Source of the DNA: DATJFQ01 sp035492775
GTDB lineage: Bacteria; Acidobacteriota; Vicinamibacteria; Vicinamibacterales; 2-12-FULL-66-21
Length of the DNA: 64,000 bases
NCBI GenBank assembly: GCA_035492775.1
Contig: DATJIW010000057.1
Span: 62,001 to 126,000 of the forward strand
Direction of reading: 5' to 3'
Shown: positions 33,848-42,518 of the stretch, piece after piece
Layout: the number at the start of each line of letters is the position of its first letter
Position numbering within the stretch: the stretch's first letter is position 1
Translations under genes and position numbers: made by a program
The notes under the pieces: generated by a model
What the model saw: only the letters and a program-made list of their open reading frames with translations
Databases searched by the model: none
Told to the model about the DNA's origin: nothing

Positions 33848-36676
33848 TCAGAACGCGTAGCCGACTCTCGCGAACACGGCCGGCTCGCTGCGTGACGTGG
33901 TGGGATCGCGAATCCAGGCGCCGCCGCCGGTGACCGTGACGGGCAGGTAATGTCCGAGGACGAGATCCATGGATAGCTCGCCGCCGGCCGAGGTCCGCAC
34001 ATCACCGGCGGCAAAGCTGGCGTCCCATGCAGTTCCGGCGTCGACGAACAGTGCGCCGTGCACGGTTCGCACGAACACCGGAATCGGGCCGGTACCGCGC
34101 TCAGCACGCACGATCGGGAGGCGCAGGTCGATGTTGACGACCGCAGCGCGGGTTGCCACGACGTCGTCGGAATTGAACCCGCGGAGCAGACCGATTGCGT
34201 CCCGATCGAAGCCGAAGCCGCCGCCGGCGGGCCCGCTGCCGGCCGCGGAGAAAACGCGGCGTTGTTCGACGGGCCCCCACGCCAGGGCCGCCGCGGCGCG
34301 TGAGGCGAGGACGACGTGCGAGCCCGCGAGCCGCTGGTACGCACGAGCGTCGAACACGGCGGCCTGGGCATCGACGCTCGAGCCGAACGCATCGACCGTC
34401 GTTTCGAACGCGCCGGAGACCGAATGTCCTTCCTCCACGCTGATCGAATAGCCGTACAGCCGCCTCGTATCGTGCAGCCAGCCGGCCTGGACCGCCGTTC
34501 GGCTGCTGGTCGTCGTACGCGTGCGGCAGGGACCGTCGCACCTCAGGCTGTCGTGTTCGACGTCCAGCGTGCTGAACAGCGTCTCGGTGCGTCGAAGCCG
34601 GCGGAAGGGCAGCACCGCGCCTCCTTGAAACTGCTCCGATCGAAACTCACCGCCGCGGACCGGGTCGGTGTCGTCCGAGTAGTTCGCGAAGAGCGTCGGA
34701 CGCCACCGATCGTAGGCATACGAGACCGACCAGTCCGGCCGCGCGCGCGAGCTCCACGCGGCCTGCGCGGCGTATCCATGGCGGCCGAGCACGTCGGTCA
34801 TCGCCGTTCCCGCACCCGCATTCAGCTCGCCGGCGTCTGTGTAAAGCACGGGACTCCAGTAGGACGGCGCCAGCGTCTTCCACGGGGTGTACGCCGACCC
34901 GGAGTCCGGTGTCCTGTTCGATTCAGTCGGCATCGGCGGGATCAAGGCTTTTGCCGACATCACTGGCGTTGCGTCGAACGTGGACGAAGGCACGACGGGC
35001 CAATCGGCAGCGTTGACGCGCACAGAGAAGATGTCGTAACCCGCCGGCGTGTAGCCGACATAGAACAGCGTCGTACCGTCTGCCGACAAGTGCGGGAAGC
35101 GCGCGCCCGCCCGGCTGTCGGTGACGCGCCGCACCTGACCGGACGTGATGTCGAGATCGAAAACATTCGAGGGTCGACGCGGCAACTCCGCGGAGAACAG
35201 GAGCTGATCGCTGCCAATCCACACCGGAGAGGCCAACCGGGTCTTCGACGAAAGCAGCGTTCGCATCTCACGTGTGGACACGTCGACCTGCACGATCTCG
35301 AAACGCCCGTCGTACCGCCGCTCCGCTGCGACATGACTGCCGTCTGGCGACCACTGGGGCCCTCCGAAATCCGAGACGCCGTCGTCCACGAGAACTTCAG
35401 GCTCTTTCGTGACGTCCGGACCGAACGCGAGTGTGGCAAGAACGCGGTGCCCTCCCCGCTCGAGCACGCAGACCAGGCGAGCGCCATCCGGCGAGAATGC
35501 CGGCTCAGCGGCACGTGCTTCGAAGGTCAGCCGTCGCACGCGGCCGCCCGCCTCGCGCACCGCGTAGAGATCGGAGTACCACGCGACGGATCGCACCGGC
35601 GCGACTTGATCGAACACCACCCAGCCGTCGTGGACGGCGGTCGCATCCCCCGCGAAGCGCCACGCGATGCGGCGCGGCTTCTCGCCGGGAACGAGGCGCA
35701 TGAGGGAAGGATAGCCGTTTGGATTCGCGGTGCTGTAGACCAGTGCGTCGCCTGCACTCAGAGCTGTGACATCGAACCCTGCGGTCGTGAGCCGGGTGGA
35801 CGTGTCGTCCGTCGCGCCTGGTATGGTGGCCGCAGTTTCCCGGGAAGCGCGGAAGTCGGACCACAACTGTCCGAGCGATGCCCCAAAGACCTGGCGGAAG
35901 GCGCCAGACCCGAAGTACGGGAGTCGCCCGGCCGTCGCATCCCTCAGCTGTGCGACACGCTCCGCGCCGAATCGATCGCTGAGGTATTGGTGAAAGTAGG
36001 CACCGTAGGCATACGCCCCGTTACCGCCCGGCCATGAATCGAGCCCGCCCGACACGCGATCGTACGGATCGAACGTGCCTGCACGCGCCGCGTCGTCCAC
36101 CAGGATTCGGAAGTCACCTGACGGCACCCGGCCTTCTCCGGTGTGGCGGCTCTCTTCGAAGGTGGCAATGCCTTCCACCTGCCACTCTGGAAGGAACACG
36201 TTTGGAAACGCGACAGGGACGCGGCCAAACACCCGCCGAATGCCGCGCATTAAGCCTCGGCTGCGATCGAGGTGCAGGATATGCGTGTATTCGTGCGTGA
36301 AGACGACCCGCAGCCAGTCGGTCGTGTTGCCGATGCTGGAATCGAGCGACGGCGGACGGGCCGTGATCTCGATCGCGTCCCAGGGAATGGGCGTCGCCCA
36401 TCCGTTGGACAGGTCCGACTGATCGACGAGGATGACGTGGACGCGCGACGGCACGACGCCCAGTTCGGGTTCGAGCGCACTGCGGACTTCTTCGGCAATC
36501 GCGGCGAGCCGCGCAGCCTCAGCCTCCTCGCCCTGATGCCAGTAGATGATGAAGTGCGAAGTGCGCACGACCCGGAACTCGAGCCGCGGATCGTACCGCC
36601 TCGCCGCCGATGCGGATCGCGCGGTGAATGCGAGCGCCAACAGTGCGGCAACGGCCAGACGAGCGGCGCGTGTCAC
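33848..36676 (-). CDS. Zinc peptidase - propeller - outer-membrane barrel protein
   Basis: The 942-residue protein has a signal peptide (cleavage near ASA-A) and a gluzincin peptidase-MA-like domain with HEYTH at 128-132 and a downstream Glu in WQVEGIATFEE (about 168), which together form a zinc site. A TolB-like propeller (FSPDGARLV, WSPDGSHVA, LSADGTTLF; about 300-540) follows, then a C-terminal ~370-residue region rich in alternating strands ending in FARVGYAF. A terminal Phe is typical of outer-membrane barrels. Expected location is the outer membrane with the peptidase on the periplasmic side or surface. The substrate is unknown. Confidence 0.85.
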   Translation of the reverse strand: MTRAARLAVAALLALAFTARSASAARRYDPRLEFRVVRTSHFIIYWHQGEEAEAARLAAIAEEVRSALEPELGVVPSRVHVILVDQSDLSNGWATPIPWDAIEITARPPSLDSSIGNTTDWLRVVFTHEYTHILHLDRSRGLMRGIRRVFGRVPVAFPNVFLPEWQVEGIATFEESRHTGEGRVPSGDFRILVDDAARAGTFDPYDRVSGGLDSWPGGNGAYAYGAYFHQYLSDRFGAERVAQLRDATAGRLPYFGSGAFRQVFGASLGQLWSDFRASRETAATIPGATDDTSTRLTTAGFDVTALSAGDALVYSTANPNGYPSLMRLVPGEKPRRIAWRFAGDATAVHDGWVVFDQVAPVRSVAWYSDLYAVREAGGRVRRLTFEARAAEPAFSPDGARLVCVLERGGHRVLATLAFGPDVTKEPEVLVDDGVSDFGGPQWSPDGSHVAAERRYDGRFEIVQVDVSTREMRTLLSSKTRLASPVWIGSDQLLFSAELPRRPSNVFDLDITSGQVRRVTDSRAGARFPHLSADGTTLFYVGYTPAGYDIFSVRVNAADWPVVPSSTFDATPVMSAKALIPPMPTESNRTPDSGSAYTPWKTLAPSYWSPVLYTDAGELNAGAGTAMTDVLGRHGYAAQAAWSSRARPDWSVSYAYDRWRPTLFANYSDDTDPVRGGEFRSEQFQGGAVLPFRRLRRTETLFSTLDVEHDSLRCDGPCRTRTTTSSRTAVQAGWLHDTRRLYGYSISVEEGHSVSGAFETTVDAFGSSVDAQAAVFDARAYQRLAGSHVVLASRAAAALAWGPVEQRRVFSAAGSGPAGGGFGFDRDAIGLLRGFNSDDVVATRAAVVNIDLRLPIVRAERGTGPIPVFVRTVHGALFVDAGTAWDASFAAGDVRTSAGGELSMDLVLGHYLPVTVTGGGAWIRDPTTSRSEPAVFARVGYAF

Positions 36677-36703
36677 GAGTTCATTCTGGCCCGAGTCGCG
36701 CGT

Positions 36704-39337
36704 CTACGCTTGTTCCTTCAACTCGGCGAGCAGGGTCAACGCCTGCAGAGGCGTGAGCTGGTTGATGTCGAGTGCGCGCAGTCTGCGCCGCAGCGCATCG
36801 TCTTCGGTTGTGGATTGGAACAAACCCGGCTGCTGTTGGCGATCCACCGGGCCGCCACTGAGGGATGGCCGGCCGCCTCGCGACAACTCGTCGCGCTCGA
36901 GACCGACGAGGATTTCGCGCGCGCGCGACACGACCGTCGGCGGCAAGCCCGCCAGCCGCGCGACCTGGATCCCGTAGCTGCGATCGGCGCGCCCGGGAAC
37001 GACCTTGCGCAGCAGCACGAGCTCGTCGTTCCACTCGCGGACGACGACGTGAAAATTGGCGACTGAAGGGAGGGCGTCCGCGAGGTCCGTCAGCTCGTGA
37101 TAATGCGTCGCGAAGATCGTCTTGGGGCGCGATCGGGGATTCGACGCGAGGTATTCGGCGACGGCCCAGGCAAGGCTCAACCCGTCGAAGGTCGCCGTGC
37201 CTCGCCCGATTTCGTCGAGGATCACGAGACTCCGTGACGTCGCGGTGTGCAGGATATTGGCCGTCTCCTGCATCTCCACCATGAACGTCGACTGGCCACG
37301 CGCAATGTTGTCGGACGCGCCGACCCGGGCGAACACCCGATCGACGATTGGCAGTTTCGCCGTGCGCGCCGGCACGAACGACCCGGCCTGCGCCATGACG
37401 GTCAGCAGCGCGCACTGACGCAGGTACGTCGACTTGCCGCCCATGTTAGGGCCGGTCAGGATGATCACCTGACGCTCGGTCGCGTCGAGCGCGACGTCGT
37501 TGGGCACGAATGCGTCGGAAACGTGGCGTTCGACGACGGGGTGGCGCACGTCCGAGGCGGAGAGTTCGTCGCCCGCGTGCATCTGCGGCTTGGTGTAATT
37601 GAGCACGGCAGCCGTCTCGGCAAGCGCCGAGAGGACATCGAGCGCCGCCAGCCCGCGGGCCGTTTCCTGCACTCTCGGCGCCTCGCCGGCGACGCGCGTG
37701 CGCAGCGCTTCGAACAATTCGACCTCGCGCTCGACGAGCCGCTCGTCTGCGCCCAGCACTTTTTCTTCGTATTCCTTGAGCCCGGGAGTGATGAAACGCT
37801 CGCCGCCCGCGATCGTCTGCTTGCGATGGTAATCCGCGGGCACGTTCCCGAGGTTCGATTTCGACACCTCGATGTAGTACCCGAACACGCGGTTGTAACG
37901 AATCTTCAGCGACGCGATGCCGGTGCGGGCGCGCTCCGATTCTTCCATCTCTGCGATCCGCTGCTTTCCGGAGCGGCTGATCCCGCGCAGGTCATCGATC
38001 TCCGGGTCCACACCGTCCCGGATCATTCCGCCGTCGCGCGCGACGGCCGGCGGTTCCTCGATGAGCGTGCGGTCGAGCTCGTTCCGGACGTCGGCCAGAT
38101 CGTCGAGTTCGGAGACGAGGCTCCGGACGAGGGGCGCCTGAAATTCCTCGAGCAGCAGACGGACGCGCGGCACCGCGGCGATGGACTGCCGGAGCGACAC
38201 GAGGTCGCGCGGGCCGGCGGTGCCCAGCGCGGCGCGGGCGACGAGCCGCTCGATATCGTGAATCGTCTTGAACGTTTCGCGCAGTTTCGCACGCGCGGTG
38301 CTCCGAAACGCGAACTCCTCGACGGCGTCGAGGCGATCCTGCACTCGCTCGAGCGCCGCCAGGGGACGCAACAGCCAGCCGCGGAGCAGGCGACCGCCCA
38401 TCGGCGTGATCGTCCGGTCCATCTCGTGCAACAGCGAGCCCGCCCGGTTGCCGTCCGCTGATTCGAGGATCTCGAGATTGCGCAGCGTCGTGGGATCGAT
38501 CACGAGACAATCCACGCCGGTTCGGAACGAGACGTCGCGCACGTGTGCGAGGTCCGCCTTCTGCGTATCTTTCAAGTACAGCACGAGCGCACCGGCAGCA
38601 GAGATGGCGGCGGTGTGCGATTCCAGGCCGAAGCCCTGAAGGGACTGCGCGCGCAGCTGATCGAGCAGCGTGCGCCGAGCCGAGTTGTATTCGAAGGTCC
38701 ACGGTTCGCCGGCCGTCACCCGAGCGTCGATCCTCGCAGCCGCCGCAAGCGCCGACACGTCTTCGCATCCAAGCGGCGCCAGCACCTCGCGCGGACGCAG
38801 CACGGCGAGTTCGTCGACGAGCGCGTCGCGGCCCTCCTGCCCGAGATACTCGGCGGCCGTAAATTCTCCGGTCGAGAGATCGAGCAGCGCTGCGCCGAAT
38901 CCGGGACCCTGCTCTGCAGGCGACAGCGCCATCAGGAAGGCCGGCTCGCGCGCGTCGAGATAACCGGCGTCGGTCAGCGTACCGGGCGATACGACTCGCA
39001 CGACTTCGCGGCGGACGAGTCCCTTCGCTTTTCTCGGGTCCTCCACCTGTTCGACGATCGCGACACGGAACCCCTTGCGGACGAGCCGCGCGATATATCC
39101 GTCGGCGGCGTGGAAGGGAACTCCGCACATCGGAATCGCGCCGCCGCTCGAATCCTTGGACCGCGATGTGAGCGTCAGCTCGAGCGCACGCGCCGCGGTC
39201 AGCGCGTCCTCGTAAAACATCTCGTAAAAGTCCCCCATGCGGAAAAAGACGATCGCGTCGCGATATTGCCGCTTCGCATCGAAATACTGCCGCATGGCCG
39301 GTGTGGCGCTGGCCGGCTCGCTGAAAAGCGTGGACAT
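36704..39337 (-). CDS. mutS: DNA mismatch repair protein MutS
   Basis: The 877-residue protein is full-length MutS: N-terminal mismatch-binding motif AIVFFRMGDFYEMFYEDA (the Phe-x-Glu that wedges at mismatches), connector, lever and clamp domains, then the ATPase with Walker A GPNMGGKST, ARVGASDNIARGQSTFMVE and LDEIGRGTATFDG. It recognises mismatches and recruits MutL, which is not in the window. ATG 39337 (STLFSEPASATPAMRQY) fits the family. An in-frame ATG at 39556 would translate the intergenic heptad repeat and is rejected. A minus-strand TATACT lies 17 nt upstream. Confidence 0.97.
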   Translation of the reverse strand: MSTLFSEPASATPAMRQYFDAKRQYRDAIVFFRMGDFYEMFYEDALTAARALELTLTSRSKDSSGGAIPMCGVPFHAADGYIARLVRKGFRVAIVEQVEDPRKAKGLVRREVVRVVSPGTLTDAGYLDAREPAFLMALSPAEQGPGFGAALLDLSTGEFTAAEYLGQEGRDALVDELAVLRPREVLAPLGCEDVSALAAAARIDARVTAGEPWTFEYNSARRTLLDQLRAQSLQGFGLESHTAAISAAGALVLYLKDTQKADLAHVRDVSFRTGVDCLVIDPTTLRNLEILESADGNRAGSLLHEMDRTITPMGGRLLRGWLLRPLAALERVQDRLDAVEEFAFRSTARAKLRETFKTIHDIERLVARAALGTAGPRDLVSLRQSIAAVPRVRLLLEEFQAPLVRSLVSELDDLADVRNELDRTLIEEPPAVARDGGMIRDGVDPEIDDLRGISRSGKQRIAEMEESERARTGIASLKIRYNRVFGYYIEVSKSNLGNVPADYHRKQTIAGGERFITPGLKEYEEKVLGADERLVEREVELFEALRTRVAGEAPRVQETARGLAALDVLSALAETAAVLNYTKPQMHAGDELSASDVRHPVVERHVSDAFVPNDVALDATERQVIILTGPNMGGKSTYLRQCALLTVMAQAGSFVPARTAKLPIVDRVFARVGASDNIARGQSTFMVEMQETANILHTATSRSLVILDEIGRGTATFDGLSLAWAVAEYLASNPRSRPKTIFATHYHELTDLADALPSVANFHVVVREWNDELVLLRKVVPGRADRSYGIQVARLAGLPPTVVSRAREILVGLERDELSRGGRPSLSGGPVDRQQQPGLFQSTTEDDALRRRLRALDINQLTPLQALTLLAELKEQA

Positions 39338-39353
39338 CGAAAGGAGGGAGCTC

Positions 39354-39359
39354 AGTATA
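39354..39359 (-). promoter_or_regulatory. Candidate -10 box of mutS
   Basis: TATACT (39359-39354) ends 17 nt before ATG 39337, giving a leader of about 10 nt without a Shine-Dalgarno sequence on the minus strand. Confidence 0.35.
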
Positions 39360-39367
39360 ACATTTGA

Positions 39368-39540
39368 GATTTGGGACTGCAGATTGGAGATTGGTTGCCG
39401 ATTGGTGATTGGTGATTGGGATTTACGATTGGGCCCGTTGCTATTCAGAGATCTGCGAATTGAATCTGTAATTCCGGGTAATCTGCAATTCCGGTAATCT
39501 GCAATTCCGGTAATCTGCAATCTCCAATCTGAAATCGGCA
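39368..39540. repeat. Heptad-repeat island between mutS and tsaB, with a 16-bp tandem repeat
   Basis: The left part is built of GATTGGN-type 7-mers: GATTTGG, GACTGCA, GATTGGA and GATTGGT from 39368, then, after 4 extra bases, two GATTGGT and GATTGGG to 39420. The right part has GGTAATCTGCAATTCC twice exactly (39477-39492, 39493-39508) plus a third near-copy, then CAATCTC, CAATCTG. The halves are roughly complementary, so a long imperfect hairpin is possible. It fills the 222-bp spacer between divergent mutS and tsaB. Confidence 0.8.
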
Positions 39541-39559
39541 ATTCGTCCGTTACCATTCG

Positions 39560-40246
39560 ATGCAGTTCTTATCGCTCGATACGTCGTCGGCTGCGGGCAG
39601 TGCTGCGGTGATCAGGGATGGCCGCATCATCGTCGAACGCGCCGGCGATGCGTCGCGCACGCACGCCGAGCGTCTGCCGCGCGAACTGATGGACGTGCTG
39701 GATGCGGCGCACACATCGCTCGGCAACGTCGACGGATTTGCGGTGATCACCGGCCCCGGATCGTTCACGGGCCTTCGCGTCGGGCTTGCAGCGATTGAGG
39801 GGCTCGCGTTCGCGCGAAAGGCCCCGGTGTATCCCGTCACGGCGTTCGAGGCGCTTGCAACACATCGCGGCGTCCACGCGGCCGCGATCTGGATCGATGC
39901 GCACCGCCATGAGGTGTTCGCCACGCTCCTGGACGCGGCCGGACGTACCCTCGAGCCGCCATCGTCGCGCCCTCCGATACGGACGCTGGACGCGTGGATC
40001 GCGCGCCTGAACACCCTCGAGCACGTCCAGTTTCTCGGCGATGGGGCAGTCCGGTACCGGGATGTCATCCTCGATCGTCTCGGGGGCAAGGCGGCAGTCG
40101 CCGAAACCGTTCCGCTTCTCGCCGGAATCGCAGGATCGATCGCGGCGGCCTCTCCGGCGCGTGGCGTCGCGCCGCACGCCCTCATTCCTCAGTACGTACG
40201 CCGGCCGGATGCGGAACTCGCGCGGGACCGCCGCAAGTTCGACTGA
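39560..40246 (+). CDS. tsaB: tRNA threonylcarbamoyladenosine biosynthesis protein TsaB
   Basis: The 228-residue protein matches TsaB: MQFLSLDTSSAAGSAAV, HAERLPRELMDVL, and GFAVITGPGSFTGLRVGLAA, the ASKHA-fold signature. TsaB is the scaffold partner of TsaD in making t6A37 of ANN-decoding tRNAs and is essential in many bacteria. The following rimI starts one base after its stop, a common tsaB-rimI arrangement. tsaD is not in the window. Confidence 0.95.
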   Translation: MQFLSLDTSSAAGSAAVIRDGRIIVERAGDASRTHAERLPRELMDVLDAAHTSLGNVDGFAVITGPGSFTGLRVGLAAIEGLAFARKAPVYPVTAFEALATHRGVHAAAIWIDAHRHEVFATLLDAAGRTLEPPSSRPPIRTLDAWIARLNTLEHVQFLGDGAVRYRDVILDRLGGKAAVAETVPLLAGIAGSIAAASPARGVAPHALIPQYVRRPDAELARDRRKFD

Positions 40247-40247
40247 C

Positions 40248-40706
40248 GTGACGTTTTCGCGTCTCACGGACGAATCGGCCGCCGACGAAGTCGCCGCCCT
40301 CGAGGCGGCGTCGTTCACGAACCCCTGGTCGAGGGACGCGCTGCTGTGGGAGCTGCGCAACTCCGATGTGACTCGCGTTTATCTCGTGCGCGACGACGAT
40401 GGAACGCTCGCGGGATTCTGCACGTGCTGGGTCATCTTCGACGAAGTCCATATCAACACGATGGCGGTCGCCGCCGAACGCCGCCGGCAGGGAGTCGCGT
40501 CGGCGCTCCTGGAGTACGTGCTCGCGACGGCACGCGCCGAAGGCGCGCGGAAGGCCACGCTGGAGGTCCGGGAATCGAACCTGGCGGCCATCCGCCTCTA
40601 CGAATCGATGGATTTCAAGATTGTCGCGCGGCGGCCGCGGTACTACACAAAACCGGAGGAGGACGCCCTGATCTTGTGGCGCGACGCGGGAAACTGCCGT
40701 TCTTGA
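40248..40706 (+). CDS. rimI: Ribosomal-protein-alanine N-acetyltransferase (GNAT)
   Basis: GTG at 40248 gives a 152-residue GNAT protein starting VTFSRLTDES. RimI-type features are FTNPWSRDALLWEL, the acetyl-CoA-binding RRRQGVASALL loop (QxxGxA) and LEVRESNLAAIRLYESMDFK. RimI acetylates the N-terminal Ala of ribosomal protein S18 and sometimes other targets. Adjacency to tsaB is typical and supports the assignment. In-frame ATG codons further upstream lie inside tsaB. Confidence 0.92.
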   Translation: MTFSRLTDESAADEVAALEAASFTNPWSRDALLWELRNSDVTRVYLVRDDDGTLAGFCTCWVIFDEVHINTMAVAAERRRQGVASALLEYVLATARAEGARKATLEVRESNLAAIRLYESMDFKIVARRPRYYTKPEEDALILWRDAGNCRS

Positions 40707-40775
40707 ACGGCGGATGACGATTGTGCTACCGTCCCCTCATGCACATCGTCAGGTAATCCCTTCAAGGAGGCGGAA

Positions 40776-41000
40776 ATGCCGACAGACTTCGAAGAGCTGA
40801 AGCACCAGTTGCTGGAGAGCGACGACGAGTTCCGCCAGCTCGCCACCCAGCACCACGACCTCGACGAACGGATTCATGCCCTGGCAGCCCGCCCGTACCT
40901 CTCGCAACCAGAACAGCTCGAAGAAGTAACTCTCAAGAAGAAGAAGCTCGCTTTGAAGGATCAGATGGAAGGGATTCTGCGCTCGTACTCTCATCACTGA
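40776..41000 (+). CDS. DUF465 (YdcH-like) small helical protein
   Basis: The 74-residue protein is an antiparallel helical hairpin of the DUF465/YdcH family: DDEFRQLATQHHDLDERIHAL, then LEEVTLKKKKLALKDQMEGIL. The KKKKLALKDQM motif is characteristic. The cytosolic function is unknown. Translation starts at ATG 40776 with a canonical AAGGAGG 7 nt upstream. A strong hairpin (41008-41029) follows the stop. Confidence 0.9.
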   Translation: MPTDFEELKHQLLESDDEFRQLATQHHDLDERIHALAARPYLSQPEQLEEVTLKKKKLALKDQMEGILRSYSHH

Positions 41001-41007
41001 GCGCGCT

Positions 41008-41029
41008 GGCGCTCGCGTTCGAGGGCGCC
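41008..41029 (+). terminator. GC hairpin after the DUF465 gene
   Basis: GGCGCTCG (41008-41015) pairs with CGAG-GCGCC (41020-41029, one bulged G) over the loop CGTT. There is no T-run directly after, so it is a possible Rho-assisted terminator. Confidence 0.4.
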
Positions 41030-41033
41030 GTAC

Positions 41034-41039
41034 CATAAT
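41034..41039 (+). promoter_or_regulatory. Candidate -10 box upstream of psd
   Basis: CATAAT would start RNA near 41046, placing the intrinsic terminator at 41064-41099 in the psd leader. Confidence 0.35.
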
Positions 41040-41063
41040 CTGTTTAGGTCGGATGTGGAGTTC

Positions 41064-41099
41064 GGCCGGCCTGCCGCACTCCCGCCGGCCTCTTTTTTT
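41064..41099 (+). terminator. Intrinsic terminator, possible attenuator of psd-pssA
   Basis: GGCCGGC (41064-41070) pairs with GCCGGCC (41084-41090), followed by TCTTTTTTT, and ends 5 nt before the psd ATG. GGAGT (41057-41061) can pair with ACTCC in the loop (41078-41082), giving an alternative or pseudoknotted fold. It may end the DUF465 transcript or attenuate psd. Confidence 0.7.
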
Positions 41100-41104
41100 G
41101 CCTG

Positions 41105-41743
41105 ATGCGCATCGATCGAGCCGGACTGCCGTTCGTCGCCGGGGCGCTCGTCCCCGCTGCCGTGTTGGCGTCCGCCCGCCGCTACGGATGGGCGACCGCC
41201 TTTACGGCGCTCGGCGGTTTCTTCGCCTACTTCTTCCGCGACCCCGAGCGTGACGTGCCGCAGGCGCCGGGCCTCGTCGTGGCTCCGGCCGACGGACGCG
41301 TGATGATCGCGGGTCCGTCGGATGGGCGCTGGACGCCTCCCGGTGAGTGGACGCAAATCACGATTTTCCTGTCACCGCTCGATGTGCACATCAACCGCAC
41401 GCCCGTGAGCGGCCGCGTGACCCGCATCGAGTACCGGCCGGGGTCGTTCCTGCCGGCGTACAAGCACGACGCCAGTGCGAACGAACTGAACGAGATCTGG
41501 ATCGATCACGATGGCCAGCCGGTGGTCGTCCGGCAAATCGTCGGCGTCCTGGCCCGGCGCATCGTGTGCCGCGTCGGAGAAGGGCAGAATCTGGCGCGCG
41601 GTGAACGAATCGGCTTGATGAAGTTCGGGTCGCGGATGGATGTGTTTCTGCCCCGCAGCGCCGAACTGCTCGTCCGGGTAGGCGAGTCGGTGGTTGCGGG
41701 CGTGACCGTGCTGGCCCGGCTTCCGGCGCAGGCGCATGCCTAG
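41105..41743 (+). CDS. psd: Phosphatidylserine decarboxylase proenzyme (short, psd-B type)
   Basis: The 212-residue protein fits the short PSD/archaetidylserine decarboxylase class: N-terminal membrane helix, FRDPERDVPQAPGLVVAPADGR, IFLSPLDVHINRTPVSG, and the self-cleavage motif FGSRMDVFLP with Gly175-Ser176. Ser176 becomes the pyruvoyl group of the small subunit. It makes phosphatidylethanolamine at the inner membrane. pssA overlaps it by 8 bp, so the two last steps of PE synthesis are co-translated. A terminator-like hairpin with T7 directly precedes the ATG. Confidence 0.95.
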   Translation: MRIDRAGLPFVAGALVPAAVLASARRYGWATAFTALGGFFAYFFRDPERDVPQAPGLVVAPADGRVMIAGPSDGRWTPPGEWTQITIFLSPLDVHINRTPVSGRVTRIEYRPGSFLPAYKHDASANELNEIWIDHDGQPVVVRQIVGVLARRIVCRVGEGQNLARGERIGLMKFGSRMDVFLPRSAELLVRVGESVVAGVTVLARLPAQAHA

Positions 41744-42518
41744 GCCGCCCGGCCGGCGGCGCGGCGAGATCCCATCGCACTTCAAGCGCGGTGTCTATAT
41801 CCTGCCGTCGATGTTCACCGTCGCCAACCTGTTCGGCGGCTATGCGTCCATCGTGTACTCGACGCGGGGCGACTTCGACACCGCGGCGATGCTCATCGGC
41901 ATCTCCATGGTCGTGGACACCTTTGACGGATTTTTCGCGCGGCTGACCAACTCGCAATCCGCGTTCGGCGCCGAACTCGATTCGCTTGCCGACGTCGTCT
42001 CGTTCGGGCTCGCGCCGGCGATTCTCGCCTTCACGTGGGGGCTGTGGCCGCTCGGACGCGTTGGCTGGGCCGTCGGGTTCATTTACCTGGCGGCGGCCGC
42101 GATGCGGCTGGCGCGGTTCAACATCCAGACGACTGCCGCGAGCGACAAACGCTATTTCGTCGGAACCCCGAGCCCGGCAGCCGCGGCGGTGATCGCGTCG
42201 ACGGTGTATCTCTACCCGTTCGGGTTGCAGGATCCGCGCGTCTCGGCTCTGGCTCTGCCGATGGTACTCGTCCCTGGGTTCCTGATGGTCAGCACGGTCC
42301 GGTTCCGAAGCCTCAAGGCGATCGACGTTGGATGGCGCCGGAGCTACTTCGTGCTTTTCGCCGGCGCCGTCATTCTGGCGCTCATCGCCTCGCATCCGCG
42401 CGTCGCCTTCGTGGTGCTCTCCTACAGCTACGTGGCCGCTGCGCTGGTGGCGTGGGCATACGTACGGCTGCGTCGGCGGCACCTGCCTACGACCCCTGGT
42501 CTGCCACCGGCAGAGTAA
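41736..42518 (+). CDS. pssA: CDP-diacylglycerol-serine O-phosphatidyltransferase
   Basis: The 260-residue membrane protein has about 7 helices and the CDP-alcohol phosphatidyltransferase motif DTFDGFFAR(x8)G(x3)D(x3)D at 61-86. HFKRGVYILPSMFTVANLF at the start is typical of type II PssA. It condenses CDP-DAG with serine to phosphatidylserine, the substrate of Psd just upstream (8-bp overlap). The 3' end overlaps the convergent kinase gene by 32 bp. Confidence 0.95.
   Translation: MPRPPGRRRGEIPSHFKRGVYILPSMFTVANLFGGYASIVYSTRGDFDTAAMLIGISMVVDTFDGFFARLTNSQSAFGAELDSLADVVSFGLAPAILAFTWGLWPLGRVGWAVGFIYLAAAAMRLARFNIQTTAASDKRYFVGTPSPAAAAVIASTVYLYPFGLQDPRVSALALPMVLVPGFLMVSTVRFRSLKAIDVGWRRSYFVLFAGAVILALIASHPRVAFVVLSYSYVAAALVAWAYVRLRRRHLPTTPGLPPAE

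Noticed and set aside
39477..39522. CRISPR-like tandem repeat
   Set aside because: The 16-bp units are directly abutting without spacers, and no cas gene is in the window.
39338..39556. N-terminal extension of MutS starting at 39556
   Set aside because: The extension only translates the intergenic repeat. Family alignment begins at ATG 39337.
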